Source: QQUJ01 sp050287605 (GTDB lineage: Bacteria > Pseudomonadota > Gammaproteobacteria > QQUJ01). From it: 64,000 bases of DNA. The stretch spans positions 68,328-132,327 of the forward strand of contig JBNKCG010000070.1 of the NCBI GenBank assembly GCA_050287605.1. The letters run 5' to 3'. Below are positions 63,281-64,000 of the stretch, piece by piece. The translations under genes and the position numbers were made by a program. The notes below the pieces were generated by a model, which was not told the DNA's origin, made no database searches, and saw only the letters and a list, made by a program, of their open reading frames with translations. Positions within the stretch are counted from its first letter, which is position 1, and each line of letters opens with the position of its first letter.

Positions 63281-63409
63281 TCTTTGATGCTCCCTCTCCA
63301 TTTTTATTCACGACGAGCCCCCTTGCGGGGCGGCATGCTGTGGTGCCATCGGAGGACCGGACGGGGACTCTGCTTTCCCTACCGGTAACACAACATGTAG
63401 TGTTATGGG
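63281..63409 (-). ncRNA. Structured 5' leader of nrdJa
   Basis: The predicted leader is about 130 nt. On the minus strand it can form: ACCGG...CCGGT enclosing GGGA-AAGCAGAG-TCCC; GGCA-CCACAGCA-TGCC; and GCCCC-GCAA-GGGGC with a GNRA-type loop. It lacks a recognisable B12 box, so it is not a standard cobalamin riboswitch. A structured RNA upstream of nrdJ genes (the nrdJ motif) has been described elsewhere; whether this is an example needs a covariance search. Confidence 0.5.
63388..63403 (-). promoter_or_regulatory. NrdR-like box at the nrdJ transcription start
   Basis: ACACAACATGTAGTGT, a near-palindrome that matches the NrdR consensus acaCwAtATaTwgtgt at 14 of 16 positions. It lies directly downstream of the predicted start (about +6 to +21). 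NrdR is the ATP/dATP-sensing repressor of ribonucleotide reductase genes. Confidence 0.65.
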
Positions 63410-63415
63410 CCAAGA

Positions 63416-63444
63416 AGATTACGCCTTTGAAATAGTCCGGTCAA
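63416..63444 (-). promoter_or_regulatory. Predicted sigma70 promoter of nrdJab
   Basis: On the minus strand TTGACC (63444-63439), 17 nt, TAATCT (63421-63416). The start would be near 63409, leaving the NrdR-like box and a leader of about 130 nt before nrdJa. Confidence 0.65.
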
Positions 63445-63457
63445 GCGCTTTAATCTA

Positions 63458-63481
63458 TTGTAAATATTCTCAATATTACAA
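63458..63481. promoter_or_regulatory. AT-rich near-palindrome upstream of nrdJ
   Basis: TTGTAA-A-TATT-CTC-AATATTACAA, symmetric except for one inserted base. It lies directly upstream of the nrdJ -35 element, where an activator or repressor would bind. The factor cannot be named from sequence. Confidence 0.45.
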
Positions 63482-63557
63482 TCAGTTATAAAGAATTTCG
63501 AAGAAACAAGATGATATGTATACGGTAGGCACGCAAACCCGGTACGTCAAGGCTTTG

Positions 63558-63573
63558 ACACAAGATATTGTGT
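63558..63573. promoter_or_regulatory. Second NrdR-like box
   Basis: ACACAAGATATTGTGT matches the NrdR consensus at 15 of 16 positions, a closer match than the box at the start site. It lies about 150 nt upstream of the nrdJ promoter, much farther than the 31-32 nt seen in tandem NrdR boxes. Confidence 0.6.
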
Positions 63574-63580
63574 TCACACT

Positions 63581-63589
63581 TTATCCACA
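63581..63589 (+). promoter_or_regulatory. Perfect DnaA-box 9-mer
   Basis: TTATCCACA, the consensus DnaA box, eight bases from the second NrdR-like box. DnaA is known to control nrdAB in E. coli. A single 9-mer can occur by chance. Confidence 0.4.
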
Positions 63590-63616
63590 GTTTATTCCGA
63601 AACGGGGCGGAGCGCG

Positions 63617-63647
63617 CCCTTGAATCCCTCCTGGTCAGACCCATATT
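63617..63647 (+). promoter_or_regulatory. Heat-shock (sigma32-type) promoter of hsp20
   Basis: CCCTTGAA (63617-63624), 14 nt, ACCCATATT (63639-63647). The general sigma32 pattern is CCCTTGAA - 13 to 15 nt - CCCCATNTA. The -35 part is exact and the -10 part differs at few positions. It lies about 55 nt before the hsp20 ribosome-binding site. Confidence 0.75.
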
Positions 63648-63704
63648 GGCGGCATCGGCCCATCGCGAAGACGTGATGGCTCTACGAATGCAAGGAGAAC
63701 GGAA

Positions 63705-64000
63705 ATGGCACTACGACGCTACGATCCCTGGAGCCTGATCAACCAGGTCCAGGAACTCAACCGGCTGTTCGACGACCGCTACAACGCCTCGCAGGACGAG
63801 GAGTCCGGCCACGTGGTGGCCAGCGACTGGGTACCATCGGTAGACATCAAAGAGGAACAAGAGCGCTACGTGATCTTCGCCGACATTCCGGGCGTCGACC
63901 CGGGCGCCATCGAGATCACCATGGAAAACGGCGTACTCACGCTACGCGGCGAGCGCAAGCTGGAATCCGAGCAGGAGCGGGCCGGTTTCCGGCGTATCGA
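63705..64000 (+). CDS. Hsp20/alpha-crystallin small heat-shock protein, N-terminal part
   Basis: The gene runs off the window end, so only the first 98 codons are visible. MALRRYDPWSLINQVQELNRLFDDRYN is the typical bacterial Hsp20 N terminus. The start of the alpha-crystallin domain follows: DWVPSVDIKEEQERYVIFADIPGVDPGAIEITMENGVLTLRGERK. The protein binds unfolding clients without ATP. AAGGAG eight bases before the ATG and a sigma32-type promoter upstream fit heat-shock control. Confidence 0.92.
   Translation, partial: MALRRYDPWSLINQVQELNRLFDDRYNASQDEESGHVVASDWVPSVDIKEEQERYVIFADIPGVDPGAIEITMENGVLTLRGERKLESEQERAGFRRI

Noticed and set aside
63281..63410. A cobalamin riboswitch upstream of the B12-dependent reductase
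   Set aside because: The hairpins present do not include the conserved B12 box or the kissing-loop partners, so I do not call one.
63554..63585. TTGACA followed by AT-rich bases as an hsp20 promoter
   Set aside because: No good -10 element at 16-18 nt; the sigma32-type site at 63617-63647 is nearer the gene and a much better match for a heat-shock gene.

Overview
The window is high-GC, gene-dense chromosomal DNA from a gammaproteobacterium. The best markers are the block slmA/argB/algC/dut/coaBC/radC/rpmB/rpmG, which matches the Pseudomonas and E. coli arrangement, SlmA itself (a gammaproteobacterial nucleoid-occlusion factor), a bioBFHCD operon with a BirA-type operator, paired PilT/PilU, and a split class II ribonucleotide reductase (NrdJa/NrdJb). 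A Chromatiales/Ectothiorhodospiraceae-like or related environmental lineage would fit, but that is inference. I see no phage, insertion sequence, CRISPR array, rRNA or tRNA. Nearly all of the sequence is core or persistent-accessory chromosome.

Layout. 0-5 kb: pilT and pilU (minus strand) diverge from yggS-proC-yggT-yggU. 5-7 kb: a V4R-domain protein overlaps a soluble histidine kinase. 7-9.5 kb: an OmpR-type two-component pair with a small Met-rich lipoprotein upstream. 9.7-12 kb: a CBS-pair protein, a half-length GDT1/UPF0016 protein, a DUF2959 lipoprotein and a TauE/SafE-like membrane protein. 12-14.2 kb: ampG and xthA, divergent from pyrE. 15.7-21.7 kb: minus-strand series coaBC-dut-algC-argB-slmA. 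21.7-25.8 kb: radC, rpmB-rpmG and ppdK. 26-33.6 kb: a HIT protein, a multi-PAS diguanylate cyclase and the biotin operon. 33.9-39 kb: NYN-domain protein, comF, ubiA, recG and a hemerythrin-like protein. 39-41.7 kb: a GNAT/C39-peptidase fusion followed by a RimK-type ATP-grasp ligase. 41.7-47.6 kb: secreted protein, nhaA, ybaK, a three-gene DUF2589-type cluster and a membrane-anchored unknown. 47.7-51.5 kb: VWA, J-domain protein, hotdog thioesterase and GGDEF in one tight minus-strand operon, with a rhomboid protease next to it. 51.6-59.6 kb: TraB/GumN, MFS, CPXCG, GNAT, EamA and an RND pump with its adaptor. 59.7-64 kb: a stand-alone Lrp ligand-binding domain, nrdJab, and the start of an Hsp20 gene.

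Regulation readable from sequence: a BirA-like operator over the bioB -35 element; a sigma70 promoter with an NrdR-like box just downstream of the start site of nrdJ, plus a structured leader; a heat-shock (sigma32-type) promoter before hsp20; sigma70 promoters before rpmB, radC, pyrE and the NYN gene; and several intrinsic terminators. Non-ATG starts are frequent (TTG for yggU, bioF and the rhomboid; GTG for the V4R protein, slmA, bioH, nhaA and others).

The least explained systems are the GNAT-C39 plus RimK-like ligase pair, the tandem DUF2589-type cluster, the V4R/kinase pair with its hairpin-rich upstream region, and the VWA/J-protein/thioesterase/GGDEF operon.
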